This document shows, one piece after another, positions 1 to 13,800 of a DNA stretch of 64,000 bases. Source of the stretch: Xiphias gladius. Its lineage: Eukaryota > Chordata > Actinopteri > Istiophoriformes > Xiphiidae. Positions within the stretch are counted from its first letter, which is position 1. The number at the start of each line of letters is the position of its first letter. The stretch lies in contig NC_053407.1 of assembly GCF_016859285.1 (NCBI RefSeq), positions 21,005,715-21,069,714 on the forward strand, in the 5' to 3' direction. Position numbers and translations under genes: made by a program. Below the pieces are notes generated by a model that was not told the origin of the DNA, searched no databases, and saw only the letters and a list, made by a program, of their open reading frames with translations.

Positions 1-1206
1 TGTCGCTCCCTGCATGGTGCATGGTTTACCTTCTGTTCACTATTTTTCCACTCATCTTTCACCCCCCCCCCCACACACACACACACACACAATTTATGTT
101 TATGTTTACATACCACAAACATAGAATTCATACATACTGAATGCCTAACCACCATTACACTCACACAATCTCAATAAAGGACAGGTACACACAAAATCAA
201 CACACACATAAACACATACCAAAAACGAGGGTGGCAAATTAATAAAGATGAGTCTGATTCAGATTCAGATCATTTCTCTTTTTTAAGGTAGTTTCCAGAA
301 AACTAAATTGATTTGGGAATACCAGATTTTGTAAAATGCGAGAGTTCCCTTTGATATTATGATAAGCCTTATCAAGCATAATTTCAGAGTTCAATCCACT
401 AGTATGAACCAATCGGCAAAGTACTATATCTCCAGTAAATCTGATGCCTTTAGCTGCCAAGAGAGCTAAATCTAAATATATTTAATCATGTGAATTTCAA
501 CTGTTTTGTCTAGTTCCTGATTTAAAAAGTGTCATTATAATAGCATAATAATGTGTCATAATGTGTGCAAAGAGATAAAATATGACAAACAGATTTCCGA
601 AAAGTGCTCAGAAGATCACAGGACCAAAACATATGCAAATGAACTACATCTTTGCAGCGCTTACCATTCATCTGGGCTTTCGTCAACACACACATACACA
701 CATAGGCGCGCACACACACTCACTTCTTCACACACTCGTGCACATTTGGACTCGGCCCCTAAGCCAAATGTCTTTACCTATAATGAGATCCAGACAGGCA
801 GTTGCAGTGGAGGCTGACAGCTAACACTGCAGATTACTGATCATTTCCCCTCCATTGTTCATTTCCTCCCCTCCCTTTCTGACTCTCTTTCTCTTTCTGT
901 TTACTGCTAATGAACAGTGTCTCTTATGCTATAAAAAGCATCTGAAACAACCCCCCCTCCCCATTTTCATCACTACCCTTTCCTCTGTCTGTCTCTCACC
1001 TCTTTCTTTCTGTCTCACCCTCCATTTCAGCCGCTATCACATCTGGCAACTTCTGTGCAGTACGTAAGACGCCAAAAATGTGAGGTGTGCCATGAAACAG
1101 CCAGAAACAGAGAGAGGAAAGGAGGGCCAGGCTTAACCGTTTGCTGGCCCAGTAGGAGGATATTCCTATCACAGCACTGTCAGAGAGCAGGAAGTGCCTT
1201 GCAGAG

Positions 1207-1208
<2 letters not shown>

Positions 1209-1285
<77 letters not shown>
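1209..1285. repeat. (CA)n microsatellite, about 38 units
   Basis: An uninterrupted AC dinucleotide tract of about 77 bases. An A-homopolymer run follows at about 1,343-1,361. Tracts of this length are usually polymorphic in fish. Confidence 0.97.
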
Positions 1286-1289
<4 letters not shown>

Positions 1290-4200
1290 ATGGTAAAACA
1301 TGTTCTCATATGGAACCTGGTGGCATTTGAAAGAGGAAATGTTAAAAAAAAAAAAAAAAAACGGTAATAGAAGCAGAGAGTTTGTGTCAGAGGCTCAGCA
1401 TGTGCTTGTTTGTACCTGTGATAAACAGCAAGTGATTTCTCAGGGACAGACAACAAGTAACAAGGGATAAAAGGTAGCAGATTGAAAAGATTGATGCTTG
1501 CTTAAAAGCATTTCCTACACTACCATTTGGCTCTGCAGCCTTCCTTAGGCAGCTGTAATCCCCAGACAAGGCGAGTGAGCATGGAGGCATCTTTCAACTC
1601 GAAGTAATTCCACAGTCTCCTCACCGCACACAATAACAGCCCCACACACAGACACATACACAAACACACACAGAGGAAGCGAGAGCTGTTGAGAGAGTTG
1701 GCTGACAAGGTGTTGTGAATGAGCTGACAATGTTTGGCTTCAGTCCACCTGTGTCACTCTAGTGTGGCAGGAGGCTGGTTGCAGAGACCGGACACAGAAG
1801 GAACGTAGATACCATCAAACTTTGGTCAAATGCTAAAATAATTCTTAGTGTTTGTTTAAAACTCTTTGCTGAAGCAGATGGGTGGGATGTAATTGCCTTG
1901 GGACAGCTCACATACACCCAGCCAGCTGCAGGAAGATAGGCTCAAATTTTCTTTGCACCATTCCCCACCCATACTATAGTTACATGTAAAAAATTAACGC
2001 TGAAAAGGAAATTCGAACTGCAAAAACTGTCTACAAGCCCTATTTGACCAGGGTCTGGTCGCCCTGCAGTAGCAGTGCGTTAGAGATGAGCTGTTTGTTC
2101 TGTAACAGAGAGCAGTCCCACAGAGCGTGAGGTCATATGAAGGGAATCTCTCCACTCTACTAATACTGCCGTCTTTGTTTAGTCCAGATTCAACAAGTCA
2201 TACACATGACACCCACAGCTACAGTATAGACCTCAGGAATGGTAGCCTGTCATTAACATGTAATGCTTATGGACATACTCAGATAAAAACACACAAAGGG
2301 CCAACAGTCTTGAACTATTTACAATATGTAGCTATGATTTTGGTTTGATTTGGAGTGTTTAAAATGGATTGGCACAACAAAAAAAATTGTTTATTTTTCT
2401 TTTATATCTTAAAATCAAAGTGCCCAGAGTTGCAGATGAAAAATAGCCCTTTGGCTATTTCTGACAAATTTACATCACACTGATTAAAAACCAGCATTAC
2501 CTGATTTTTAGCCGCTTGAGGGAGTGGAAACAAGCTGTAAACAAAATATATAATCACATTGGGTATGTTAGCAAACAGTGGCTTACCATTCTTTAAAAGT
2601 CAAACAGGTACAGAGTATATTTACTGTATTCAGTCTATGATACAGAACTGCATTATCATTCATTTGGGGTCATGGTTTTGTCCAGCTGGCAAATCCAAGT
2701 TCAATATTCAGTCTCCTTTTAACTTTGTTTTGGTCTCCACCTACTCCTGAATGAAATATCTGTCTCTTTAGCAGCTAAATGGCGTTTGGTGCTGGATAGG
2801 TAGCGTACAGTGGGTTTATCAGTGCTTTCCTCGTGAAAACAGCCGCCTACTATGGCTGGAAACAAGGTTAATGAGAGCAGTGAGAGCAGTGCCTTCTAGA
2901 GGAGCCCTGAGTCAAAATTAAGTTTTAAGAAATTGATTTATTCAGGCGATATTGTATTTAAATACCATACTCTATGCACAAAACCTCTTTTTTGTTCCAT
3001 AGTGAGTTAATCCAGCCCAGTACACCAAAACAGAAAAGATCTCTGAAAGCAGACATATACAAGTACATTGAAAATTATAACCTAACAACAACTGATGTTT
3101 TTCGAATAAAGAAATTCAACACTCAAGCAAAAACACCATAATCTTTTAAATCAGTTCTAATGATTAAAATGGTTAATTACTTGTCCACTGGCCCTTGTCG
3201 AATACCCCAAGCCCCTCTACAACTGTTCGGTTGACATAATTTGCTTGTGGATACACCAGAGGGATCGACAGGCTACATAATTACTCTCCATTGACAGTGT
3301 ATCATTGTCGCTGTTAGCTGGCCATGTAATGGAACCTCAGAGCTATAAAAGACAGTGATTCACCCCACAATCCACTTTACACCACTGGGCTGCCAGCCTT
3401 TAACTCCAAGCATCACCGTGGTGCTCCATGGTTGCTTAGCAACTAAAGGAAATTGGAGGTGCCTTTGAATCAGGGCATTTCAAGGGGTGATTTATATGAA
3501 GACCTCGATGATAAATGTTTCCATAAATCTGGAAATTTCTACCGGCTATTTGAAGTTCTAATTCTGGTCACAGACACTGCAGCGTCACAGAGCTGCAGAT
3601 CTTGCGCCTGCTGAGGTATGAGACTGTGGCTCTTTGCTAGTTGCAGGGTACATTTTTATGATATAGTGCAAAAGCAGAGGAAGGGAACATGGCCTGTTTC
3701 CATGACACCATAAACAGGAAATGGGAAGGGCCCAGCGCTGCCAGAGGAGTCTAAATCAGTGTGGAAGTTGCCAGGGAGGTCAGAACTTTCCCATAATGTG
3801 AATTCATGTACTCAGGGTTACTGAAACACACAAACCCATGCACACACACAAATATTTAGAAAGACTCACACAAATAAAATTCACAAAATCAAAACCAGCA
3901 ATGCTTAAATCTTATTCTGTCTACACACATCCCACTCTCTCCTTTGTCTTCCTGTTAGTGAAAGAAAAATGTGTCCCTCTCACTCCCCCTTTAGTAGGAG
4001 AGAACAGAAGTGAAGCTGTGGCGGTTCTTTTGGTGGCCTCCTCCATGCAGGACCCATCCCCTACGGTCACCATGCCAACCTGCGTGAGGAGGAGATTTAG
4101 CTGCAGGCCCAAAGAGACTTGATGAGGTCCTGGGATAATTAGCAGCTCATTATGGAGCCCAGTGAATAGGCCAACGAGCTCCAGGAGTCACAAGGGAGAG

Positions 4201-4350
4201 CGCAATGGAGAACACACAGGATCAGAGCTCACATCAAAGAAAAGTGCTCACTTTTTAGATCACACAATACAGAGGAGAGGGAAATCTGGAGAGAAAGTAT
4301 TGCTCTCCATTCACACCTACAAATATAGCTCATAATCTCCATTTTTAAGC

Positions 4351-4353
<3 letters not shown>

Positions 4354-4403
<50 letters not shown>
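4354..4403. repeat. (TG)n microsatellite, about 25 units
   Basis: A pure TG tract of about 50 bases, followed by a degenerate GT-rich tail to about 4,425. Confidence 0.96.
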
Positions 4404-4408
<5 letters not shown>

Positions 4409-5256
4409 ATGTGTGCATGTGTGTGTTAGTCAGTTATCTCTGCGTCACACCAATCTGAGTATTTTTTCTCCCCCAGAGGCCTTAGTTGCTCCACAAATGC
4501 ATGAAACACAGCCGGTCCGCCCACGCACACACAGACATATGTGCACTCAACTCACAACTCACACAACAATTCCACTCTTAAATTTAAGCCCCTCATAAAG
4601 TACGGGAACACTGTGTGAGTGTCACAGATCCCCAGTTAAGCTATCTATCTATCATCCTCTTTCCTGTTCCTGTATCTCACCGTGTTGACCATGCTTCTCT
4701 TAGGCCTGCAGCCAGACACTAGTCACGCAGTCTAATCTGTACACACTGCTGTGCCGGGTGACCGATATTGCAGTGCAGCTGAGTTTAACTGTGCATGCGC
4801 TTCATTTTGTGTGTGTATGTGTGTCCCTCTATCTGCACCTACTGCTCCCTGAAAGTGATGTGCAGCAATAATGTTGATACCGTTGTATTGTAGAATATAA
4901 GTGACATGTTCTTTGTGTTATAAGGAACTTGATGTTTCACATGTATTGTAGCTATATGACGTGTCTTTATTGATTATTGTGGCTGTTTGATATTGTTGGA
5001 ACTGTGATAATCATTCAAGTGAAAACTGAATCCATCGCTTTCTGCTCACTAGCATCCTGGGGATCCACCTTGAATGGGAATCACATCGATCGTCTTTATA
5101 GACAAGTATCAGTCTACAGAGAGCACTCCCGGTCACAGTTTGAATTAGATTTGATGTTTATGGAAATATGCGGAAATATGCTGCAAGGGAACCATGCACT
5201 TGAGAAATGCGTAGCAATGTGTAGAAAAGCTGTAGTTTCACTATTCATTTGTTACG

Positions 5257-5271
5257 ACAGCAGAGGGCGCT
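5257..5271 (+). promoter_or_regulatory. CTCF-like motif
   Basis: The bases ACAGCAGAGGGCGCT match the vertebrate CTCF core (CCASYAGRKGGCR-like) closely. A second, weaker match on the minus strand lies at about 5,527-5,542 (CCACGAGGGGGTG). Motif resemblance only; occupancy cannot be judged from sequence. Confidence 0.35.
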
Positions 5272-6672
5272 CCTCTTCCACATTGTGATATTACTGCCAT
5301 GGATGAGGCTTGTCTTTCTGTCTTCTGGGATATTGTTGTGGTCTTAATGTTTGTTTGAAGTGGTGGCATTGATTTTGACAGAATGGAAATAAGTATTTTT
5401 TATGTGTATTCATTTTATTTTTTTATATTTAGATATCAAACATGCACAAAATCTGTTTGGTACCATGCAGCCTTCTAATGTTTTTTTTTTTTTTAATCTC
5501 TGTCATGTGAAAAGTGCAGCACCTACACCCCCTCGTGGTGGTGAAGGAGAGAGAATTTATTGCCTTTGAAATCTGCAAATATTTGTGGTGTTTATATTAA
5601 TAGGGTGTAACTTATTAGAAACTGTATGCTGATAAAGTTTTTCCTAGGGGATTTTTCCTCTGGTGCAGATGTCCCAAAGGAAAATAAAGAAGATAATAAC
5701 AAAGAAATCTGCAGTTTTATTAATAAAGAGTGTACTCAATGTCTTCTGTGAATTTGAATAAGTGGCACATGATGAAGTAATTTCTGATTTTCTGACAGTT
5801 GTCCACACTACTGTGACCTCTCATTACTGGAATATGAAAGAAAAATCCAATCACATAGCAAATACAAATACCAGGATCTCAATACTGATTCCAAACATTA
5901 GTCACGAGTTGATTAAAAAGGTTTGTTTAATTTAACAGAAATTGTCAAGACAAAGGCACGTAATGCATGAAAATACAACTGATTGATCACATAGTGCACC
6001 GGAGATGAAAAGAGAATGTAAACCAGATCTGTAGTTGTGCAGGTAAAACTCAGATATGTCAAAACAGGAACAAAAACAATATGATAAGTCAGTAAAACAA
6101 CAGGGGAGCAACAACAAACATCAACACAAACATGTTATAATGGCAGACAAACATTATAAAAACAAGTGGTCCATAGCTTCATGTGAGATCCTCAAAGGCA
6201 ATGTTCGTAAGACAAACATGAAATAACACATTAGTCAGCCCATTAAATAGGCTCATAGTTCATCACTTAGAGCCTGTAATGTGCTCCTCTCTCATAATTG
6301 GAGTACTGAAGGCTTTTTGTTGCTTCTTTAAAAAAAAGGGAATTGCATTTTTCCTAGGAAAAAGGCCTTGTATCACAGTATAACCCATCGCCTCTAAATC
6401 ACATTATTAGTAAAAGACAAACATAAAACTGGGCAAAACCATAACACATGTCAATCCAGAGAGCCAAGTGTCTGGCTCTGTTTTTGCATTGTATGGCTGT
6501 GTGTGTATGTGTTGCTGCACTGGTGAGCTCGCGTGTGTTGATATTACCACGCTATCATCACAGTAATGCAGTTGGATTGAATTTTGGCCCTTGAGAGCAG
6601 AGACAGCCGGTCTTATCAGAGCCCAGCAGTGGCTTCAGTGGTTATGGATCTCTCATGCCAACATTAACCCCC

Positions 6673-6674
<2 letters not shown>

Positions 6675-6746
<72 letters not shown>
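6675..6746. repeat. (CA)n microsatellite, about 36 units
   Basis: A pure CA tract directly after a C-run, followed by imperfect CA repeats to about 6,760. Confidence 0.97.
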
Positions 6747-6751
<5 letters not shown>

Positions 6752-6937
6752 ACACACACCCAAGGTCTTAGACATCACATGTATTGCACTTTAAACATCA
6801 GGAAAAGTACACAGAGTAACTTTATGACATGACTGACCACGCAGGGCAGACAAGGCAATAAGGAATATAGAAACTAAACGCATAAAAAAACAGAATGTCC
6901 ATTTCCTCTGTTTTTTAGTTTATAGGGCCCTCATTAA

Positions 6938-7312
6938 AATATTGTTCAAAATTTTAAGAAATATGCTTATTCATCTTTTTTCCAAAAGTTAGATTAGGAA
7001 ATTTACACCACTCTCATATCTGTATGTTAAATATGGAGCTAACACCAGAAGCCTGTTAGCTTAGCTTAGCACAAAGACTGGAAACAGGAGGGAACAGCTA
7101 GCCTGGCTCTCTCTGAAAGTAACGCAGTCTGCCTGCCAGCACCTCAACCTCATATAATGCTATGTTATACTTTTATGCTAAGCTAAACCAAACAGCTGTT
7201 GGTTGTAGCTTCATATTTACCATACAGACCTGAGAGCAGTATCGATCTTCTCATCTAACTCTCAGCAAGAAAGCAAAGAAGCAAATTTCCCAAAATGTCC
7301 AGCTATTCCTTC
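6938..7312. mobile_element. Fold-back (MITE-like) dispersed repeat
   Basis: The two ends are inverted copies of each other: the left end (TTTTAAGAAATATGCTTATT) pairs imperfectly with the reverse complement of the right end (CATTTTGGGAAATTTGCTTC). Further inside, GTTAGCTTAGCTTAGC on the left has an inverted partner around 7,180-7,195. The inverted right half is clearly similar to 33,712-33,800 of this window, so it is a multi-copy family. It has no coding capacity. I do not name the family. Confidence 0.75.
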
Positions 7313-7613
7313 TTAGCATTTCATAGTTGTGGCCAACCAGATACCAAGCCTAAGGTTTTCTTTGTGTGTACATGTGCATGCTTGCAATAGATAGAGAGAT
7401 ATTAAAGTTGAGCTGAAGCAAAACGAGATTTGAGTAACCTTTTGCCTCAATTTTACCTCATCTATGGAATATTTTCCTGGAAAGTGTGGTAAAGATTGAG
7501 TCCCATGTTGCTGCATTACAGTGAAATGCACTTCTCTTCATCCTTCTTAATCCTAGAATTGACCCTTTGTGTCTTGTGATGATTTCTTAGCAATCACTGG
7601 GGAAGTAACAAAA

Positions 7614-7619
7614 TTTATT
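7614..7619 (-). terminator. Candidate tmcc3 poly(A) signal
   Basis: AATAAA on the minus strand, about 230 nt past the tmcc3 stop codon. It is the nearest consensus hexamer. TMCC-family 3' UTRs can be much longer, so the main site may lie further downstream. Confidence 0.35.
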
Positions 7620-7849
7620 GTTATATAAATATTATTTTGAAGGTTAAATTAAAGTATCGGCTACACACATTCAAGTTCTAGACAAGAAAATCACCAAAAT
7701 TTAATTTCAGTCTGACTTTTAAAAAACTGTGACTGTGACTGTGACTGTAAATGCATGGCGATCGTGTCTTCTGACGATTGTACAACCAATCCTCTTAGAC
7801 AGTCCTATCCTGACAACTGATAGTGTCCGTGTTATTGTTCTCTTCACTA

Positions 7850-10800
7850 TCAGGCAAGCACCAGCAACCTTTCTATGGCATTCTGTAAACGGTCCCAGTT
7901 CTTCCAGAATATGGTCAAAAAACAAATCCCCAGGAAGGTAGCTACCACATGGTATCGGCTCCTCATTAGTGGGGCGGCAAACTTTGCAGCAGTGGAGACA
8001 CACACCAGGATGACGGTGATGATGGCCAGCATGATGTTGATGCTCTTCCCCAGCAGGACTCGGGCATCGCGGCTCTCGAGCTGGACCGTCTGCTGCTGCT
8101 GCTGCTGCTGGAGCTCCAGCTTGGACACTCGAGTCTGACACGACTCGAGGGCTTCCTGAAAAAGACAGGAGAGGGACTTCATGGGCCGGGATGTTTCCCA
8201 AGTGGCTAAAGGACATTTTGCTGACCTTTTAATCCTCAGTTACCCAAATTCCCCAAACAGATTAATTATGTATCAGCCGAAAGACATGAGGATAGAGAAG
8301 GAAATTTGTGGTGATAAATGTCAAATGCAAAAAATAGACATTTGTTTTATAGAGTGTTAGCTGATGAGGGAACCATTACACACAGGAAACTAATACAATC
8401 ATCTCCATATGGTAATGGCCTTATCACTTCTTAGACTAATCACAATATCCATATCACCAGGTTTCAGAAGAGCTTCACCAATGTGTTGAGATTTTACTAT
8501 GAGTTCTACTGATGCACCAGCATGTCTGATTTTTAGGAACCGAACCAAATGGACAACTGAATAGATTCACTATGATATACCTGTATGTCCCTGGCCCTTT
8601 CGTGTGCCTGGTAGGCCACTCTCTCCTCAATGCTGGCCAGTTCCTGCTTCAAATTAGCCATCTCATGTTGGTGAAGCTCTGTCAGGTCGTTCAGTTGGTC
8701 TTCCAAACGCTCGTACCTAGCAATCAATGCAGGAGATGCAGAGCTATTAGTTCAAAATGATCATTTATAATCATATTTTCATGTGTGACTTTTTCATATA
8801 TATGAACAGTAATTATGTCTATTCTCAACCTCATAATAGACATAATGTGGGACATCAGGCCTCGTGCTGTATTATGTAAGGAAAATTACATAATAAAGAA
8901 TATAAACATACCTGTATCTCTCTTCCTGCAGAGTTTGGCTGATGATGCTGTACTCTCTCTTGAACTGAGCCTTTAGCTCCTCCATATCCTCCTCCAACTG
9001 GTTCTGGGCGTCTTTGATCTCCCTCACCTCCTCCAGGCTCAGGGGCAGTCTGCTCTGACCATCTCCCCCTGCTGGCTGCCCTCGGCTGTGGGCCTGACCC
9101 TGTGTCTGCCCCGCTGACACTCCTGCCCCCGCTGGATTCCCGTTACTGTCTGCTGAAATGGAAGCACTCCCTGAGGAGCACTCGTCATCACTGGGATACT
9201 TGGGCTTGCCCACCATAGAGGTGCTGCTACTCAGCCCCTTTCCTGCACTGTCGGTGGGCAACGGAGAGGAAGTGTCAAGAGTGGTCTTGAGGTGGGCAAT
9301 GTTGTCAGCACTGCCAAACTTGTTCCTTATTAGGTTGGCGAACTCTCTGGGCTTGCTGAAGAAGAAAGGAGGGGAGAGGGAAACACCTGGTCCAATGGTC
9401 TTGATCTTGTCCATGGTCGGGTGTCGGCCACTGCCAGTCATATCCCTCAGCAGCTCTCTGGGTGACTCCCTGGGTATGGTGCTGTGCTTGACAGTGGACG
9501 GGTGAGGGGAAGGGCTGTGATGGATTTCACTGTCTTTCATCTTTCGATGGTACTGCTCCAGCTTCTTTTGCATCTGAGCAATGTTTTGAGCTGATTTCTG
9601 GTTCTTCTTCTCAAACACCTGCTTGATGCGCCCCACCTGCTGCTTGTCCGCACTGTTCACCAGCTTCAAATACTCAGCTACATTCTCATCTCGTGCCGTT
9701 TGCTCAATCTTCAACTGCTCTGTGACTTTCAGTATCTTCTGCTGGAGGTTATCCAAGCAAGAACGACTACGCTGGACCTCGAAACCAAGAGTAGGACCGA
9801 GACTTCCATCACTGAGGTCCAGATCCAGATTGTTCTCTGAAGAACCTCGGCGCATCGACACAGGGATGCTCAGAAAACTGCCCTCAGTACTCCGATCCTT
9901 CAAAGGGGAAAAACAAAGATATTAAAAACCGAGCATTTTGATCGAGGATCTTACACTGAGTAAATATGTCTAATTTGTCTAATGTAATCTATATGGCCTA
10001 CAATTCCAATTTGATGCCTTAAACATGTAAGCCCATGGCATTATTTTTCAAATCAGGCCTTATTTTCTAGTTTTCAGTATTCAGGCAGGTTTTAATTCAC
10101 TTTATTCACTAGTAAAATAGTGTATGTGTCTTTAATAAAGAAGATCTTATTCACAATCGTCTGCATAGGGACACAGTTGCACTTATTTAAATAATCTATC
10201 TGAAGGTAAAATGAAGATGAGCATCCCTAAGTGTCCATTACAATACACAATTACATTGCATAACTACACGTAGCTCTGGAATACCATGGGTGTTTACAAC
10301 AAACACTTTAACAGACAGTTTCAAATAGTTGTTTGGATAATCGGGTTAAATTGTTTTTGTTTTTTTTAACTTGCTCTGATGGTGTTGCTATGCCCCAGAG
10401 ACTCAGTTATAGAGTCGTACAATAAATCAGCTGTTGAGTAAAGTGTTAGGAATGAAGGCTGAAAAAATGAACACCAGACCAAGGTTGTAAAACAATGAAA
10501 ATCTTCCTTTAATTTTCTTTTTCACTTGTGTTTGAATTTCTGCATATACAGTATAGTTCTTGCTCCTGCACTATCCCCATACTCTGATATTGCCGCTGTG
10601 AGACCATCTGGGTGTGTATGTAATGCTCTTATTTGGCACATCTGTTACGTTTTAGCAGCCAGAATTTAATCCTGTTTGTTTATAGTATAGCACACAGATG
10701 ACACAGACACAAAATTCAGATAACAGCCATTAATGTGTGTGAAAGAAGTGGAGCGTGCACATCTGATGTAGGTCAGTGATAATGTCACACAAGGCCACAA

Positions 10801-13800
10801 GGCTCAGGAAATCCCTTTTCCAGACAATGTCCCCTATTTTTACAGTAAAGTACCATTTTCCTGATAAAGGCTCAACATTACATTCAGTTTGTGACTGATG
10901 TGTTAATAGGTCACTGTTGAGCATAGAACTCTGAGTTCTCTGCTGTAGATTTGAGGAAGTGAAAAAGAATAAATATAGCTTGAGTTAGCAAGCTTAACTA
11001 TGGCAGGAAGTCTTACAACATTAAATAGAGATGAAACTCAGGAAAGCAACAAAACACAAATTTAACTAGGTTTCTAAGCAGCATTCAAGTGTAACGGCAC
11101 TACATTAACACAGTGGCCTAAGAAGGCTCCGAATGTTGCAAGCTGATCACTGTACAACACCAGAGTAATGATAGGAGATGTAAGCTGATAAAGCCTAATA
11201 CAAAGTGTTGTACAACAAGCTCTATGGTCTGCACAAAGCCGCGCTAATCCTTAACAAATGTAACACTGCTCGATTCAAGCAAATAAACAGATCACAGCTA
11301 ACTCAAGCAGACTGCAGGCTCAACTCTGCTTAACATTTCCACATCATCACGTAATAGTACATATTGCGAGCTAAGCACCTTTACAATTGACTAATGCATC
11401 TAGAGTTCCCCACACACTGACGCTCCTCGACACATGACTGTCAGGTGGAACTCAAGAGAGGGTTTACCAATAATACGGATATTATGTATGGCTAGATGTA
11501 CAATGGTGCACACACTGACTAACATATAGCTGATGCTCAGACTAAAACAAAAATACATTCAGCAGGACTATTCCTCTCTTAATTCAGTTGGATTTAAGTC
11601 ATCCAATTAGACATGCACCTTCCCATTTACTTGCTGCTGGAACTATGACTTCACACTCAATCAACTCGTCAAGCTTGTTTGTGAGGCCGATACGGGGAGC
11701 AGCAGGAATTTGGTGTATCATCTCTGTTTATTACTAGAATGTGGTTTCACCATAATAAACAACAAAGAAACTGCTTTGTACTTGTTTTTAACCATGCTAA
11801 CAGCATGGCTCTAAGAATATCAGTCTGTCAGTCAGTCCCCCACATTGGTCCAGGCTGAAATATCTCAACAATTATGGGATGAATTGCCATGAAAGTTTGT
11901 ACAGACATATGTGTTCTTCAGAAGATGAATCCTGATGATTTTGGGGATCCCCTGACCTTTCCTCTAGTGCCACCATTAGATTGACATTTTTGTTTTTTAG
12001 TAAAATGTCTCAACAGCTATTGGATGGACAAAATTTAGTACAGATAACCGCGGTGCCCAGAGAATAAATCCTAATGCTGACCCCCTGACTTTTCCTGTAA
12101 TACAATAATTAGGTCAAAGTTCAATTTGTCCAATAGATTGTAGATAGCAAAATGAAACTGGTCTAACATATGCCTGGGTCCTCGGCCGGAGTCTGGCTGA
12201 TTACGACTGTTATCCTCCAGTGTTGGTTGACAGCCAGGAAGATTTTCGGCGTGTGCAATAGAATTGGTCCAGATGTGGAACTAGCATCTGACAGTCATGT
12301 ATGTAGGCTTGACTTGGGCCGAGGAACCGGGTATATATTGAGCCATAGAGAACACAAATATGTGGCCTGAGTATTCGCTAGAATTATTTTGCTATCTTGG
12401 ATACATTGGTTCAGGACCAAATACCTGCAAAACTAATGACATGTTTTGTGCTAATTAGCAAATGTTAGCATGCTAACATGCTAAATTAAGATAGTAAATA
12501 TGGTAATCATTATCAGCTAAACATCAGCATGTTTGCATTGTTATTGTGAGCACGTCGCCATGCTAGCATTAGCATTTAGTTCAAAGCACTAGTGTGCTTT
12601 AGGCCAGAGAATACCATTACTGACCAGAGAATACCATTATTTCTACAAGCATGCCTGGGGTATTCCAGCCTCGGCCCCCCCACCCCACCCCCCACCCCAG
12701 CATCTGTCCTTCTTGAACACAGGACTCTTTCTCTTCAGAGAAAAAAGCACACTTTGTCATGTCCTACCTCTGCTCTGTCCAGGACTCTGATGAGCGAGCT
12801 GCTGCATATGGATTCAGTGGCCTGACGTAGCCTATAGCCTGAGGAGCCTTGCACACAATCGAAATCCCTCTCCTTCCAGAGACTGTGCAATATCTCGTCT
12901 CAAAACAATCAGGTTCACACATAAGCCGCCCTTTTGTCAAACCTGTTTGTCATACAAAAGAAAGAGGAGCCTAATATCCTCCTTCTTCCTAAAGAGCAAT
13001 TGTAGGGAAGGCTGCTGTGTAGGTTGCTCATATTACCCAATCTTTTTAGTTGTCAAACGAGAAACACAAAGAACTGCCTGTTTGACCAGACATCTTGGAC
13101 TGCGTGCTATTTCTGCAGTACTGGAACTAAACTAGCTCCTCAGGCACTCTCCCAGCACTAGCTTTTACTTTGAAATGTTCAATAATCTCCTGCGTAGCAT
13201 TAGGGGCCAAATAAGGGTGTAAGTTTATTGCTTCAAGGGGCTGTGATATCATAGATATATGAGCACAAAATAGATGAAACAGTGACCTGGCAACCATTGA
13301 CGAATCACTCTTGAGGCCTGCAAAAAAAAGCAGAACTTGACAGGGGTGGGAGATGTTTGAAAATAGGATTGATACAACTTCCATTTTCACACTCATGCAC
13401 CTGGAGTAGAGAATGTCAAGCCAAAATTGTATTACGCAGCTGGAATGAGAGGCATACACTGTGTTATAAAAACAAGATGGCTTTTGGCAGGATGAGGCCA
13501 GATTCATGAGAGCAGCTCAAATAACACGGATAACACGACCCAGATGTTTTACACACACTAGAACTCAAAAGCAAGTTTGACACGTTACAATTTCCTGATA
13601 AGAGATTCCTCTAAGATTTTACCATTTCAATTTAATAAGCCTATTTCCACCGCCACCGCTGCTTCTCGAGAATTCTACCCACGCTGACTAACTGCTGGAG
13701 CAAGCTGAGGATCTCTCTGGATGAGTGGCTCTGCCAAATGAATTAGCCTCATGCGGATGAAAATGTCCTCCCAAATCTGCTGAGGAGCTGCCCCACTTTT

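Larger units (their letters stand above)
1..6937. other. Gene-free flank downstream of tmcc3
   Basis: No exon-like reading frame with splice sites or recognisable protein similarity was found on either strand. The stretch holds simple repeats, A/T runs and two CTCF-like motifs near 5.26 and 5.53 kb, all listed separately where notable. Short open frames here come from CA/GT tracts or chance. Part of it could be distal 3' UTR of tmcc3, because minus-strand AATAAA hexamers also occur here. Confidence 0.6.

Noticed and set aside
996-1330. Overlapping ~90-100-aa open frames through the CA tract on both strands
   Set aside because: The frames are Thr-His and Cys-Val repeats from a dinucleotide microsatellite, with no splice context or family similarity.
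4977-5288. 103-aa open frame on the plus strand
   Set aside because: Ordinary chance length in AT-rich DNA. No recognisable domain, and it overlaps the CTCF-like motif.
9158-9505. 115-aa plus-strand frame
   Set aside because: It is antisense to the large tmcc3 exon, whose own frame is clearly conserved.
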